Assembly: GCA_903820745.1 (NCBI GenBank)
Contig: CAIJIT010000013.1
Location: forward strand, 1-64,000
Length of the DNA: 64,000 bases
Source: an uncultured Burkholderiales bacterium
GTDB taxonomy: Bacteria; Pseudomonadota; Gammaproteobacteria; Burkholderiales; Burkholderiaceae_C
Reading direction: 5' to 3'
In this document: piece by piece, positions 29,179 to 37,765 of the stretch
How the letters are laid out: every line of letters starts with the position of its first letter
Position numbering within the stretch: position 1 is the stretch's first letter
Translations under genes and position numbers: made by a program
Notes under the pieces: model-generated
Database searches by the model: none
What the model saw: the letters and a program-made list of their open reading frames with translations, nothing else
What the model was told of the DNA's origin: nothing

Positions 29179-29547
29179 TCCGGCGCGAATCTTGCCTGCT
29201 GATCGAATTGGAATCCGCTTTCCAAAAAAGCAATTCGCCGACTGGGGTTTGAATTGTCCGGGTGATTAATCAGCCGACATCTCCGGCATTTCCTTCAAGT
29301 CCAACAGGCCAGTCCCAAGTTTTTTCATTACGCGCGTGCTTCGCTCAACCGCTGCTCGATATGTCGGGTAGAACACGAACGACACAAAGATCAGCCAGCA
29401 ACTCGAGGCACGGACTGGGGGGCAGTTCGACCGCGCGATCAGGCCTGCGGGATCGCAGCGCTGAGGCCATACTAAAAATACGTAAAACCCCGTTATTTTC
29501 GAGATTTAATTGTCCATATGATTGTCCGTTAATCCGGAAAATATGAG
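29179..29547. other. 369-base intergenic region after the Rpn gene
   Basis: No intact gene. It contains a decayed fragment of the upstream glycoside-hydrolase-like gene (29345-29425). An AT-rich end with TATGAT at 29517-29522 may be the -10 box for the following large gene, though no good -35 box is visible. Confidence 0.5.
29345..29425 (+). pseudogene. decayed fragment of the DUF4015 glycoside-hydrolase-like gene
   Basis: This stretch aligns with about 27590-27672 of the intact gene. The core GCCAGCAACTCGAGGC is identical, and the flanking 40 bases differ at few positions. Read in the same frame it encodes YVG-stop-NTNDTKISQQLEA where the intact protein has YVAWNANDTQIGQQLEA. The Trp codon TGG has become TAG, and the frame is broken within about 15 codons after the match. 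It is too short to be functional and is best read as the remnant of a former second copy. Confidence 0.7.
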
Positions 29548-32500
29548 ATGAAAACAAGCGAATTCCGCTACAAACGCCCCACCCTCCTCGCCATCGCCCT
29601 TATTAGCTTGGGCCTGCTCACGAACAGTCAGGCCGCCGATGCGCCAGAAGCTAAATGGAACGTCAACCAGCCGCCCGGAGAAGCCCGCCAAGTCGACATC
29701 GACACCCGCAGCGGCACCTGGCTCAGCGTGGACGTCAGCCCCGATGGCAAACAGATCGTTTTTGACCTCCTCGGCGACCTCTATTTATTGCCGATCGCTG
29801 GTGGCGAAGCCAAGGCGCTGACCCACTCGATCGCCTGGGAGATGCAGGCACGTTTTTCACCCGATGGTCAGAAAATCGCCTATGTCAGCGATGCTGGCGG
29901 CGGCGACAACATCTGGGTCATGAATCTTGACGGCAGCGGCGCCCGTGCGGTCAGCAATGAGGACTACCGGCTGCTGAACAACCCGGTCTGGCACCCGAGC
30001 GGCAAATACATCGCGGCGCGCAAGCATTACACCGGGACCCGCTCAGCCGGTTCGGGCGAGATCTGGCTTTATCACCTGGATGGCCCCAGCAAGGGTAACA
30101 AGGGCGTACAACTGAACGAGAAGCCGAACTGGCAAAAGGATCTGGGTGAACCCGCGATTTCACCCGATGGCCGCTTCCTTTACTACTCGCAAGACACCAC
30201 GCCGGGCAAGAGTTTTGAGTACAACAAGAATTCGAACGGCGAAATTTTCAAGATCTTCCGCCAGGACCTGAACGATGGCTCGGTCGAGGCCTTCGTCCAG
30301 GGCCCCGGCGGCGCGATCCGCCCGACGCCCTCACCCGATGGCAAGCAGTTGGCTTTCGTCAGGCGCTTGCGCAACCAGAGCACGCTGTTCCTGAAGGATC
30401 TGCAGTCCGGCAAGGAGACGGCAGTCTGGCCCGAACTCGAGCGCGATCTGCAGGAAGCTTGGTCGGTTTACGGCGTTTATCCGTCATTCGCCTGGACGCC
30501 CGATGCCAAGGCGATCGTGGTCTGGGCCAAGGGCAAGATCTGGCAAGTCAATCCGTTCACATCGACCGCGGTCGAGATCCCTTTCCATGTCAAGGATCAG
30601 CGCGAGGTGCGGCAGGCCTTGCGCCAGCCGCAGGTCGTCGCACCTGACGAATTCGCCGTCAAACAGTTGCGCAATGTCACGGTATCGCCCGACGGCAGCA
30701 GGGTCATCTACTCGGCCCTGGGCTATCTGTTCAGCAAGGATTTGCAAGGTGATGGCAAGCCGCAGCGCTTGACCCGCCAGAGCGAAAACTTCGAGTTTTT
30801 CCCGAGCTTTTCACGCGATGGCAAATCGCTGGTCTATGCCACCTGGAATGACGAAAAGCTCGGCTCGGTGCGCAAGCTCGACCTCGCATCAGGGCGCGAG
30901 ACGACGATCAGCAAGGCCATGGGCAAATATCTGGCGCCAAAGTTCTCTCCCGATGGCAAGAGCATCGTCTTCAGCAAGGCGCGCGGCGGCTTTCTGACCA
31001 CGCCCTGGTATGGGCTCGATACCGGCATCTACCTGGCTGCGGCCGATGGCAGCGGTCAGCCGCTGCGCTTGTCCAAAGACGGTGAAGCGCCGCAGTTCGG
31101 CGCTGGCAATGATGCGGTCTATATCACCCGCAAGTCGATGAGCAACGAGGTCGATGCACTGCACAAGCTGGTGCGGATCAATCTGGCAGATCGCCAGGAA
31201 AGCACGGTGGCGCATAGCGAATTTGCCGCGGACTTTGCGGTCTCGCCCGACGGCAATTGGCTGGGATTTACCGAGCGTTTCCACGCCTATGTGACGCCGC
31301 TGCCGCAGACCGGCAAGGACATCAGCGTCGGCCCGAAAATGGACGCCTTGCCGGTGCGCCAGCTCGACGTCAACGCGGGCGACTATATGCATTGGAGCGG
31401 CGACAGTCTGAGCCTGCATTTCTCGCTCGGCGATGAGCTGTTCAGCACCACGCTGGCCAGCGCTTATGCGCCAGCGACCGAAAAGGCGGACAAAGCCGAG
31501 AAGACCGACAAACCGGCAGCTCAAGCCTTCAAGCCGCAAGAGACCGGACGCAAGATCGGTTTCATGCAGACTACCGACAAGCCGCGCGGCAAGATCGCCA
31601 TCACCGGCGCCCGCATCGCAACAATGAAGGGTGATGAGGTGATTGTTGACGGCGTGATCGTCGTCGATGGCAACCGAATTGCGGCGATTGGCAAGGCCGC
31701 CGAGGTGGTGATTCCGGCCGATGCGCAGCGGGTCGACGCCAGCGGCAAGACCATCATCCCAGGCCTGATCGATGCGCATTGGCATGGCGGCATGGGCGAG
31801 ACGCAGATCATCCCGCAGCAGAGCTGGATCAATTACGCCTCGATGGCCTTCGGCCTGACCACCATCCACGACCCGTCGAACCGGACTGCCGACATCTTCA
31901 CCCAGGCCGAGATGCAACGCGCCGGTGCCATGGTCGCACCTCGAATTTATTCGACCGGAACGATTCTCTATGGCGCCAAGTCCGAATTCACTGCCAACGT
32001 CAACAAGCTCGACGACGCCCTCACCCACCTGAAACGCTTGAAGGCTGGCGGCGCGATCAGCGTCAAGAGCTACCAGCAACCGCGCCGTGAACAGCGCCAG
32101 CAAGTGCTCGAGGCGGCTCGCCAGACCGGCATGATGGTGGTGCCTGAAGGCGGCTCGATGTTCCAGTTGAACATGAGCATGATCATCGACGGGCATACCG
32201 GCATCGAACATGCATTGCCGGTCGCCGAGGTTTACGGCGATGTGACGCAACTCTGGTCGCAGACCCAGGTGGGCTACACGCCCACCTTGAACGTCGCTTA
32301 CGGCGGGCTCGACGGCGAGCATTACTGGTACTCGCACACCGAGGTCTGGAAGCACTCGCTGTTGCGCAACTATGTGCCGCGCAGCTTGCTCGAAGCGCGC
32401 AGCGTACGGCGCGAAACAGCGCCCGAGGAAGACTTCAACGTGATCCGCGTCGCCAGGACAGCCACGGCCCTGCAGCGCGCCGGCGTGCCGGCCAATATCG

Positions 32501-32883
32501 GCGCCCATGGCCAGCGCGAAGGACTTGGCGCGCATTGGGAAATGTGGATGTTCGGCCTGGGCGGGATGACTTCGCTGGAGGCAATCCGCACTGCGACGCT
32601 GAATCCGGCGCGCTATCTCGGCCTCGACCGCGACCTCGGTTCGCTCGAGGTCGGCAAACTGGCCGACCTCGTCATCATCAGCGGCGATGTGCTGGCCAAT
32701 ATCCGCAACAGCGACCAGATCAGCCAGGTGATGCAGAACGGCCGGCTCTATGACGCAGCGACGATGAATGAAGTCGTCTCGCGCAACAAGCCGCGCCGCG
32801 CCTTCTTCTTTGACGGCGCTGCGGGCGAGAACATCTCGGTCGACGAGTCGCTGAACCAGGGCCATGTGCACGCTGACGATTGA
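29548..32883 (+). CDS. exported TolB-like propeller/amidohydrolase protein
   Basis: A 1111-residue protein with a signal peptide (cleavage after about residue 30, NSQAA). Residues about 50-640 are PD40/TolB-type beta-propeller repeats, many with the SPDG(K/R) signature. An Ala/Lys linker follows (about 640-670). The C-terminal 430 residues are an amidohydrolase domain with the metal motif IDAHWHGG near residue 741, later histidines in DGHTGIEHA and GAHGQREG, and the closing LGSLEVGKLADLVII. Proteins of this layout occur in other proteobacteria and are probably periplasmic peptidase-like or cyclic-amide hydrolases. The substrate is unknown. Confidence 0.9.
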   Translation: MKTSEFRYKRPTLLAIALISLGLLTNSQAADAPEAKWNVNQPPGEARQVDIDTRSGTWLSVDVSPDGKQIVFDLLGDLYLLPIAGGEAKALTHSIAWEMQARFSPDGQKIAYVSDAGGGDNIWVMNLDGSGARAVSNEDYRLLNNPVWHPSGKYIAARKHYTGTRSAGSGEIWLYHLDGPSKGNKGVQLNEKPNWQKDLGEPAISPDGRFLYYSQDTTPGKSFEYNKNSNGEIFKIFRQDLNDGSVEAFVQGPGGAIRPTPSPDGKQLAFVRRLRNQSTLFLKDLQSGKETAVWPELERDLQEAWSVYGVYPSFAWTPDAKAIVVWAKGKIWQVNPFTSTAVEIPFHVKDQREVRQALRQPQVVAPDEFAVKQLRNVTVSPDGSRVIYSALGYLFSKDLQGDGKPQRLTRQSENFEFFPSFSRDGKSLVYATWNDEKLGSVRKLDLASGRETTISKAMGKYLAPKFSPDGKSIVFSKARGGFLTTPWYGLDTGIYLAAADGSGQPLRLSKDGEAPQFGAGNDAVYITRKSMSNEVDALHKLVRINLADRQESTVAHSEFAADFAVSPDGNWLGFTERFHAYVTPLPQTGKDISVGPKMDALPVRQLDVNAGDYMHWSGDSLSLHFSLGDELFSTTLASAYAPATEKADKAEKTDKPAAQAFKPQETGRKIGFMQTTDKPRGKIAITGARIATMKGDEVIVDGVIVVDGNRIAAIGKAAEVVIPADAQRVDASGKTIIPGLIDAHWHGGMGETQIIPQQSWINYASMAFGLTTIHDPSNRTADIFTQAEMQRAGAMVAPRIYSTGTILYGAKSEFTANVNKLDDALTHLKRLKAGGAISVKSYQQPRREQRQQVLEAARQTGMMVVPEGGSMFQLNMSMIIDGHTGIEHALPVAEVYGDVTQLWSQTQVGYTPTLNVAYGGLDGEHYWYSHTEVWKHSLLRNYVPRSLLEARSVRRETAPEEDFNVIRVARTATALQRAGVPANIGAHGQREGLGAHWEMWMFGLGGMTSLEAIRTATLNPARYLGLDRDLGSLEVGKLADLVIISGDVLANIRNSDQISQVMQNGRLYDAATMNEVVSRNKPRRAFFFDGAAGENISVDESLNQGHVHADD

Positions 32884-32904
32884 TGCAAGGGCAGCCTGTG
32901 CTCG

Positions 32905-33180
32905 AATGCATGGCTACAATCGCTCCGTCAGGAGAGAGCTGCCGGTTTGTTCAAGCGGTGGCCGCCGAAGGCGCAGTGACGACGGGAAACCGGCACAGCG
33001 AACGCTCAGGCAAAAGGACTGACAAGACGTCCTGGAGTTGAAACTTCAGGCCGTTCCTCACTGGAGAGAGCCGGGCAGGATTTCCCTTGGAAATCTTCAG
33101 CCCGGCCACCGAAGGGGCAAGCTGCCGACTTGGAGACGGGTCGATGGTCAATCTCTCAGGTAAAGCGGACAGCGAGGGCA
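32905..33180 (+). ncRNA. tandem glycine riboswitch
   Basis: Two glycine aptamers stand in series. Aptamer 1 spans about 32927-33023 (P1 GTCA/TGAC, conserved GGAGAGAGC, GCCGCCGAAGG and CTCAGGCAAAAGGAC). Aptamer 2 spans about 33055-33178 (GGAGAGAGC, GGCCACCGAAGGGGC, CTCAGGTAAAGCGGACAG). A 31-base linker joins them. A TACAAT -10 candidate at 32915-32920 would start the RNA at about 32927. The RNA lies in the 350-base gap ahead of gcvT and would switch on the glycine cleavage genes when glycine is plentiful. About 55 bases remain between aptamer 2 and the gcvT ATG for the expression platform. Confidence 0.95.
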
Positions 33181-33233
33181 TACCGACCCACTTCTTGATT
33201 GAAGCGGCTGTTTGCCTGCCCTCGAAAGAAATC

Positions 33234-34352
33234 ATGTCCGATGCTGCCCTGCTGACCACGCCCTTGCATTCGCTGCATATCGAACTCGGCGCCAAGATGG
33301 TTGCCTTCGGCGGCTACGACATGCCGGTGCAGTACAAGACCGGCGTGATGGCCGAGCACAAACATACCCGCGCTGCCGCCGGCCTTTTCGATGTCTCGCA
33401 CATGGGTCAACTGCGTCTGGTCGGCGCACAGGCCGCGGCGGCGCTCGAAACGCTGGTGCCGGTCGATGTGATCGGCCTTGGCCTGTTCAAGCAGCGTTAC
33501 GCCTTGTTTACCAATGAAACCGGCGGCATCCTTGACGATTTGATGATTGCGCGCCGGCCTGACGACCTGTTCGTCGTCGTCAACGCCGGCTGCAAGGTCG
33601 CCGACATCGCCTATCTGCAAGCGCGCATCGGCGGCCTATGCGAGGTCATTCCGATGCCCGAGCGGGCGCTGTTGGCGCTGCAGGGCCCGCTGGCGGTCAT
33701 CGCGCTGGCGCGGTTGAATCCTGCGGTGGCGGCGCTGACCTTCATGACCGGCGGCTTCTTCGAACTCGACGGCATCCCCACCTTCTTGACCCGCTCAGGC
33801 TACACCGGCGAGGACGGCTTCGAGATTTCGGTCGGCGGCGATCAGGCGCAAAGCCTGGCGCGCAAGCTGCTGCAGCAGCCAGAAGTGCTGCCGATCGGCC
33901 TGGGCGCGCGCGATTCGCTGCGGCTTGAAGCCGGGCTTTGCCTCTACGGACATGACATCAACGTCGATACTTCGCCGATCGAGGCTTCGCTGAGCTGGGC
34001 GATACAGAAGGTCAGGCGGCCCGGCGGCTCCAGAGCCGGCGGCTATCCGGGTGCTGGGGTGATCGAGGCACAACTCGCGCAGGGCCCGGCGCGCAAACGC
34101 GTGGGCCTGATCAGCAGCGAGCGGATGCCAGTGCGTGAAGGCGCGCAACTGGTGGCGGCTGACGGCCGTCCGCTGGGCATCGTCACCAGCGGCACGCTGG
34201 GCCCCAGCGTCAACCAACCGGTGGCGATCGCTTATCTGCCGGCCGAGCATGCGAACATCGGCGCGCAAGTTTTTGCTTTGGTGCGCGACAAACGCACGCC
34301 AATGACGGTGACCGCGATGCCGTTCACACCGAATCGTTATGTTCGCAATTGA
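33234..34352 (+). CDS. gcvT: glycine cleavage system T protein (aminomethyltransferase)
   Basis: A 372-residue T protein that moves the methylene group from the lipoyl arm of GcvH to tetrahydrofolate and releases ammonia. The start is [15 protein letters not shown]. An open frame continues 49 codons upstream but runs through the riboswitch and is rejected. Family blocks are [45 protein letters not shown] and GTLGPSVN. It is first in gcvT-gcvH-gcvP, under the glycine riboswitch. Confidence 0.97.
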   Translation: MSDAALLTTPLHSLHIELGAKMVAFGGYDMPVQYKTGVMAEHKHTRAAAGLFDVSHMGQLRLVGAQAAAALETLVPVDVIGLGLFKQRYALFTNETGGILDDLMIARRPDDLFVVVNAGCKVADIAYLQARIGGLCEVIPMPERALLALQGPLAVIALARLNPAVAALTFMTGGFFELDGIPTFLTRSGYTGEDGFEISVGGDQAQSLARKLLQQPEVLPIGLGARDSLRLEAGLCLYGHDINVDTSPIEASLSWAIQKVRRPGGSRAGGYPGAGVIEAQLAQGPARKRVGLISSERMPVREGAQLVAADGRPLGIVTSGTLGPSVNQPVAIAYLPAEHANIGAQVFALVRDKRTPMTVTAMPFTPNRYVRN

Positions 34353-34371
34353 AATTTTCACTGGAGAAACC

Positions 34372-34749
34372 ATGAGCCTGATCAAGTACACCGAAGACCA
34401 TGAGTGGGTCAAGACCGAAGCCGATGGCAGCGTCACCGTGGGCATCACCGTCCATGCGCAGGACGCGCTGGGCGATGTGGTGTTTGTCGACCTGCCCGCG
34501 GTGGGCGCGAGCTTTGCGGCCAAGGATGTGGCAGGCGTGGTCGAGTCGGTCAAGGCCGCAGCCGATGTCTATATGCCGGTCAGCGGCGAGATCATCGAGG
34601 TCAACGAGGCGCTGCGCGACGACCCGGCGCTGGCCAATACCGATCCGCTGGGCGCGGGTTGGTTCTTCAAAGTCAAGTTGTCCGATGCGGCTCAGCTCGA
34701 CGGCTTGATGGATCCAGCGGCTTACGACGAATTGGTCAAAAACAGCTGA
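34372..34749 (+). CDS. gcvH: glycine cleavage system H protein
   Basis: A 125-residue lipoyl carrier protein. The lipoylated residue is Lys61 in [13 protein letters not shown] ribosome site (GGAGA) precedes the ATG at 34372; the open frame extends 11 codons further and overlaps the gcvT end, which is less likely. GcvH shuttles the aminomethyl group among the P, T and L proteins. The L protein gene is not in the window. Confidence 0.97.
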   Translation: MSLIKYTEDHEWVKTEADGSVTVGITVHAQDALGDVVFVDLPAVGASFAAKDVAGVVESVKAAADVYMPVSGEIIEVNEALRDDPALANTDPLGAGWFFKVKLSDAAQLDGLMDPAAYDELVKNS

Positions 34750-34844
34750 AGCGGGGGAATCCCCCAGCATTTCCCCTGCCTTGCGCCCGCGGTCCTCGAC
34801 CGGCCATGGGCGATGGATTTTGTGCATCGATACCGAGGATTGCC

Positions 34845-37739
34845 ATGTTGATGTCTGCCCTGAAGCCGCTTGCAGCGCTTGAAAACGCTGGCGAATTCCA
34901 AGCCCGCCACATCGGCCCCGACGCGGCTGACGAAGCCGGCATGTTGTCGGTCATCGGTGCCGCATCGCGCCGGGCCTTGATCGATGCGATCGTCCCTAAC
35001 AGCATCAAGCGCAGCGTGGCGATGGCGATGCTGCCGCCTGTCAGCGAGGCGCAGGCGCTGGCCGAATTGAAGGCGATCGCGGCGCAGAACCAGGTGCTGA
35101 AAAGCTATATCGGCCAGGGCTATCACGGCACGCTGACACCCGGCGTCATCCTGCGCAATATCCTCGAAAATCCCGCCTGGTACACCGCATACACGCCCTA
35201 CCAGGCCGAGATTTCGCAAGGTCGGATGGAGGCGCTGGTCAACTTCCAGACCATGATCACCGACCTGACCGGCATGTCGATCGCCAATGCCTCGATGCTC
35301 GACGAAGCCACCGCAGCGGCCGAGGCGATGACGCTGGCAATGCGTGTCGGCAAGAGCAAATCACAGGTCTTTTTTGTCGCCGACGATGTGCTGCCGCAAA
35401 CGCTGGAAGTGGTGCAGACCCGGGCCAGGCCGCTGGGCATCCATGTGCAGGTCGGCCCGGCCGCGGACGCGGGCAACAGCGGCTGCTTTGCCGCCTTGCT
35501 GCAATATCCGGGCGTCAACGGCGAGCTGCGCGGGCTGCAAGGTGCGGCCGATGCGCTGCATCGGCAAGGCGCTTTGCTGATCGCTGCGGCTGATCTGCTG
35601 GCGCTGACCTTGATCAAGTCGCCGGGCGAGCAAGGGGCCGACATCTGCGTGGGCAACAGCCAGCGCTTCGGCATGCCGATGGGCAATGGCGGACCACATG
35701 CCGCTTACATGGCTTGCAAGGACGAATACAAGCGCAGCCTGCCGGGACGCTTGGTGGGCGTCAGCGTCGACGTGCATGGCCGGCCGGCCTACCGGCTGGC
35801 GCTGCAGACCCGCGAGCAGCATATCCGCCGCGAAAAAGCTACCTCGAACATCTGCACGGCCCAGGTGCTGCCGGCGGTCATCGCCAGCATGTACGCGGTC
35901 TACCATGGCCCAGACGGGCTCAAACGGATCGCGCAGCGCGTCGCCACTTACGCCGCCATCCTGGCGCAGCGCCTGGAAGCATTGGGCTGGACCCTGGCGC
36001 ATCGCTCGGCCTTCGACACGCTGCAGGTGCAGACCGGCGGCAAGACCGAAGGCGTGATGTTGGCCGCCTTGCATGCGGGCATTAACTTGCGCCGCGCCTC
36101 CAACGACTCGGTCAGCATCTCGCTTGACGAAACCACCACCAGAAGCGAGTTGAAGGCGCTGCTGGCAGTCTTCTCGGGCGGGCGCGCTGTGGCAGGATTC
36201 GAGGCTTTCGAGAAAGGCATCAACGCGCTGATCCCGGCCGAGTTGCTGCGTGCATCGCCATACCTGACCCATCCGGTGTTCAACCGCTATCACTCCGAGA
36301 CCGAAATGCTGCGCTATCTGCGCGGCCTGGCCGACAAGGACCTGGCGCTTGACCGCACGATGATCCCGCTGGGTTCTTGCACGATGAAGTTGAATGCGAC
36401 CAGCGAAATGGTCCCCGTCACCTGGCCCGAGTTTGCCGATATTCACCCGTTCGCGCCGCAAGACCAGATGCAGGGCTATGCGCTGCTTGACCGGCAGTTG
36501 CGTGACTGGCTCTGCCAGGCCACCGGCTATGCCGGGGTCTCGCTGCAGCCGAATGCCGGCTCGCAGGGCGAATATGCCGGCCTGCTGATCATCAAGGCCT
36601 TCCACGCGGCACAGGGCCAGAGCCAGCGCCGGATCTGCCTGATTCCCGAATCGGCCCATGGCACCAACCCGGCATCGGCGCAGATGGCCGGCATGACGGT
36701 GGTGGTGACCCGCTGCGGCCGCGACGGCAATATCGACCTCGACGACCTGCGCGCCAAATGCGCGCTGCACAGCCAGGAACTGGCTGCCATCATGATCACC
36801 TATCCTTCGACCTATGGCGTCTTCGACCCGCAGGTCAAGGAAATCTGCGCGCTGGTCCATGCCCATGGCGGGCGGGTCTATGTCGATGGCGCGAACATGA
36901 ATGCGCTGGTGGGCGTGGCCGCACCGGGTGAATTCGGCGGCGATGTCAGCCATCTGAACCTGCACAAGACCTTCTGCATCCCGCATGGCGGCGGCGGGCC
37001 TGGCGTCGGGCCGGTCTGCGTGGTCGCCGACCTGGTGCCTTATCTGCCGTCACATCGCACGGCCGGCATCGCATCGTTCGAGGCGATTGGCGCGATCTCG
37101 GCCGCGCCGCTTGGCAATGCGGCGGTGCTGCCGATCAGTTGGATGTATATGCGGATGATGGGCGCAGAAGGCCTTCAGGCGGCGACCGAGATCGCGATCC
37201 TGTCGGCCAACTATGTCGCCGCGCGCCTGGCTGATGCTTATGAAATCCATTTCAACAGCCAGATCGCCGGCATCAAGGGCGGCGGCGTGGCCCATGAATG
37301 CATTCTCGATCTGCGCCCGCTGAAGGAGTCAAGCGGCATCGGCGCCGAAGATGTGGCCAAGCGCTTGATCGATTACGGCTTCCATGCGCCGACGCTGTCA
37401 TTCCCGGTGGCAGGCACCTTGATGGTCGAGCCGACCGAGAGCGAATCCAAGGCCGAACTCGATCGTTTTTGCGACGCGATGCTGGCCATCCGCGCCGAGA
37501 TCACCAAGGTCGAGCAAGGCATTTGGCCGATTGACGACAACCCGTTGGTCAAGGCGCCGCATACGGCGGAGTGTCTGCTCGGGGCTGACTGGCCGCATCG
37601 CTACAGCCGCGAAGAAGCGGCCTACCCCTTGCCAGGTCTGCGCCGGCAAAAATACTGGGTGCCCGTGGGCCGCGTCGACAATGTCTGGGGTGACCGCAAT
37701 CTGTCCTGCAGCTGCCCGCCGATCAGCGATTATTCGTAA
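34845..37739 (+). CDS. gcvP: glycine dehydrogenase (decarboxylating), P protein
   Basis: A 964-residue PLP enzyme that decarboxylates glycine and loads the remainder on GcvH. The start is MLMSALK, with GAGGA seven bases upstream; the much longer open frame that begins inside gcvH is rejected. The N-terminal half has FQARHIGPD and [10 protein letters not shown]. The catalytic half has [10 protein letters not shown] and PLP Lys708 in [18 protein letters not shown]. It has the fused single-chain form rather than the split GcvPA/PB type. A short GGGGGAATCCCCC hairpin lies in the gap after gcvH. Confidence 0.97.
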   Translation: MLMSALKPLAALENAGEFQARHIGPDAADEAGMLSVIGAASRRALIDAIVPNSIKRSVAMAMLPPVSEAQALAELKAIAAQNQVLKSYIGQGYHGTLTPGVILRNILENPAWYTAYTPYQAEISQGRMEALVNFQTMITDLTGMSIANASMLDEATAAAEAMTLAMRVGKSKSQVFFVADDVLPQTLEVVQTRARPLGIHVQVGPAADAGNSGCFAALLQYPGVNGELRGLQGAADALHRQGALLIAAADLLALTLIKSPGEQGADICVGNSQRFGMPMGNGGPHAAYMACKDEYKRSLPGRLVGVSVDVHGRPAYRLALQTREQHIRREKATSNICTAQVLPAVIASMYAVYHGPDGLKRIAQRVATYAAILAQRLEALGWTLAHRSAFDTLQVQTGGKTEGVMLAALHAGINLRRASNDSVSISLDETTTRSELKALLAVFSGGRAVAGFEAFEKGINALIPAELLRASPYLTHPVFNRYHSETEMLRYLRGLADKDLALDRTMIPLGSCTMKLNATSEMVPVTWPEFADIHPFAPQDQMQGYALLDRQLRDWLCQATGYAGVSLQPNAGSQGEYAGLLIIKAFHAAQGQSQRRICLIPESAHGTNPASAQMAGMTVVVTRCGRDGNIDLDDLRAKCALHSQELAAIMITYPSTYGVFDPQVKEICALVHAHGGRVYVDGANMNALVGVAAPGEFGGDVSHLNLHKTFCIPHGGGGPGVGPVCVVADLVPYLPSHRTAGIASFEAIGAISAAPLGNAAVLPISWMYMRMMGAEGLQAATEIAILSANYVAARLADAYEIHFNSQIAGIKGGGVAHECILDLRPLKESSGIGAEDVAKRLIDYGFHAPTLSFPVAGTLMVEPTESESKAELDRFCDAMLAIRAEITKVEQGIWPIDDNPLVKAPHTAECLLGADWPHRYSREEAAYPLPGLRRQKYWVPVGRVDNVWGDRNLSCSCPPISDYS

Positions 37740-37765
37740 AGAGCCCCGCGGCCCGCGATCAGGCC

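Noticed and set aside
29251..29530. Recurring AATTGTCC words in intergenic DNA (near 29251, 29507 and also 41053)
   Set aside because: Eight-base matches without symmetry or constant spacing can arise by chance in AT-rich gaps.
30889..32871. 660-codon open frame on the strand opposite the amidohydrolase gene
   Set aside because: It mirrors the codon pattern of the real gene in GC-rich DNA, is rich in His/Asp/Gly with no family features, and has no ribosome site. Similar long antisense frames occur opposite typA (6662-8044), gcvP (35361-36986) and fhs (10738-12072).
33087..33233. Upstream extension of the gcvT frame
   Set aside because: It runs through the second glycine aptamer; the encoded residues are not part of the T protein.
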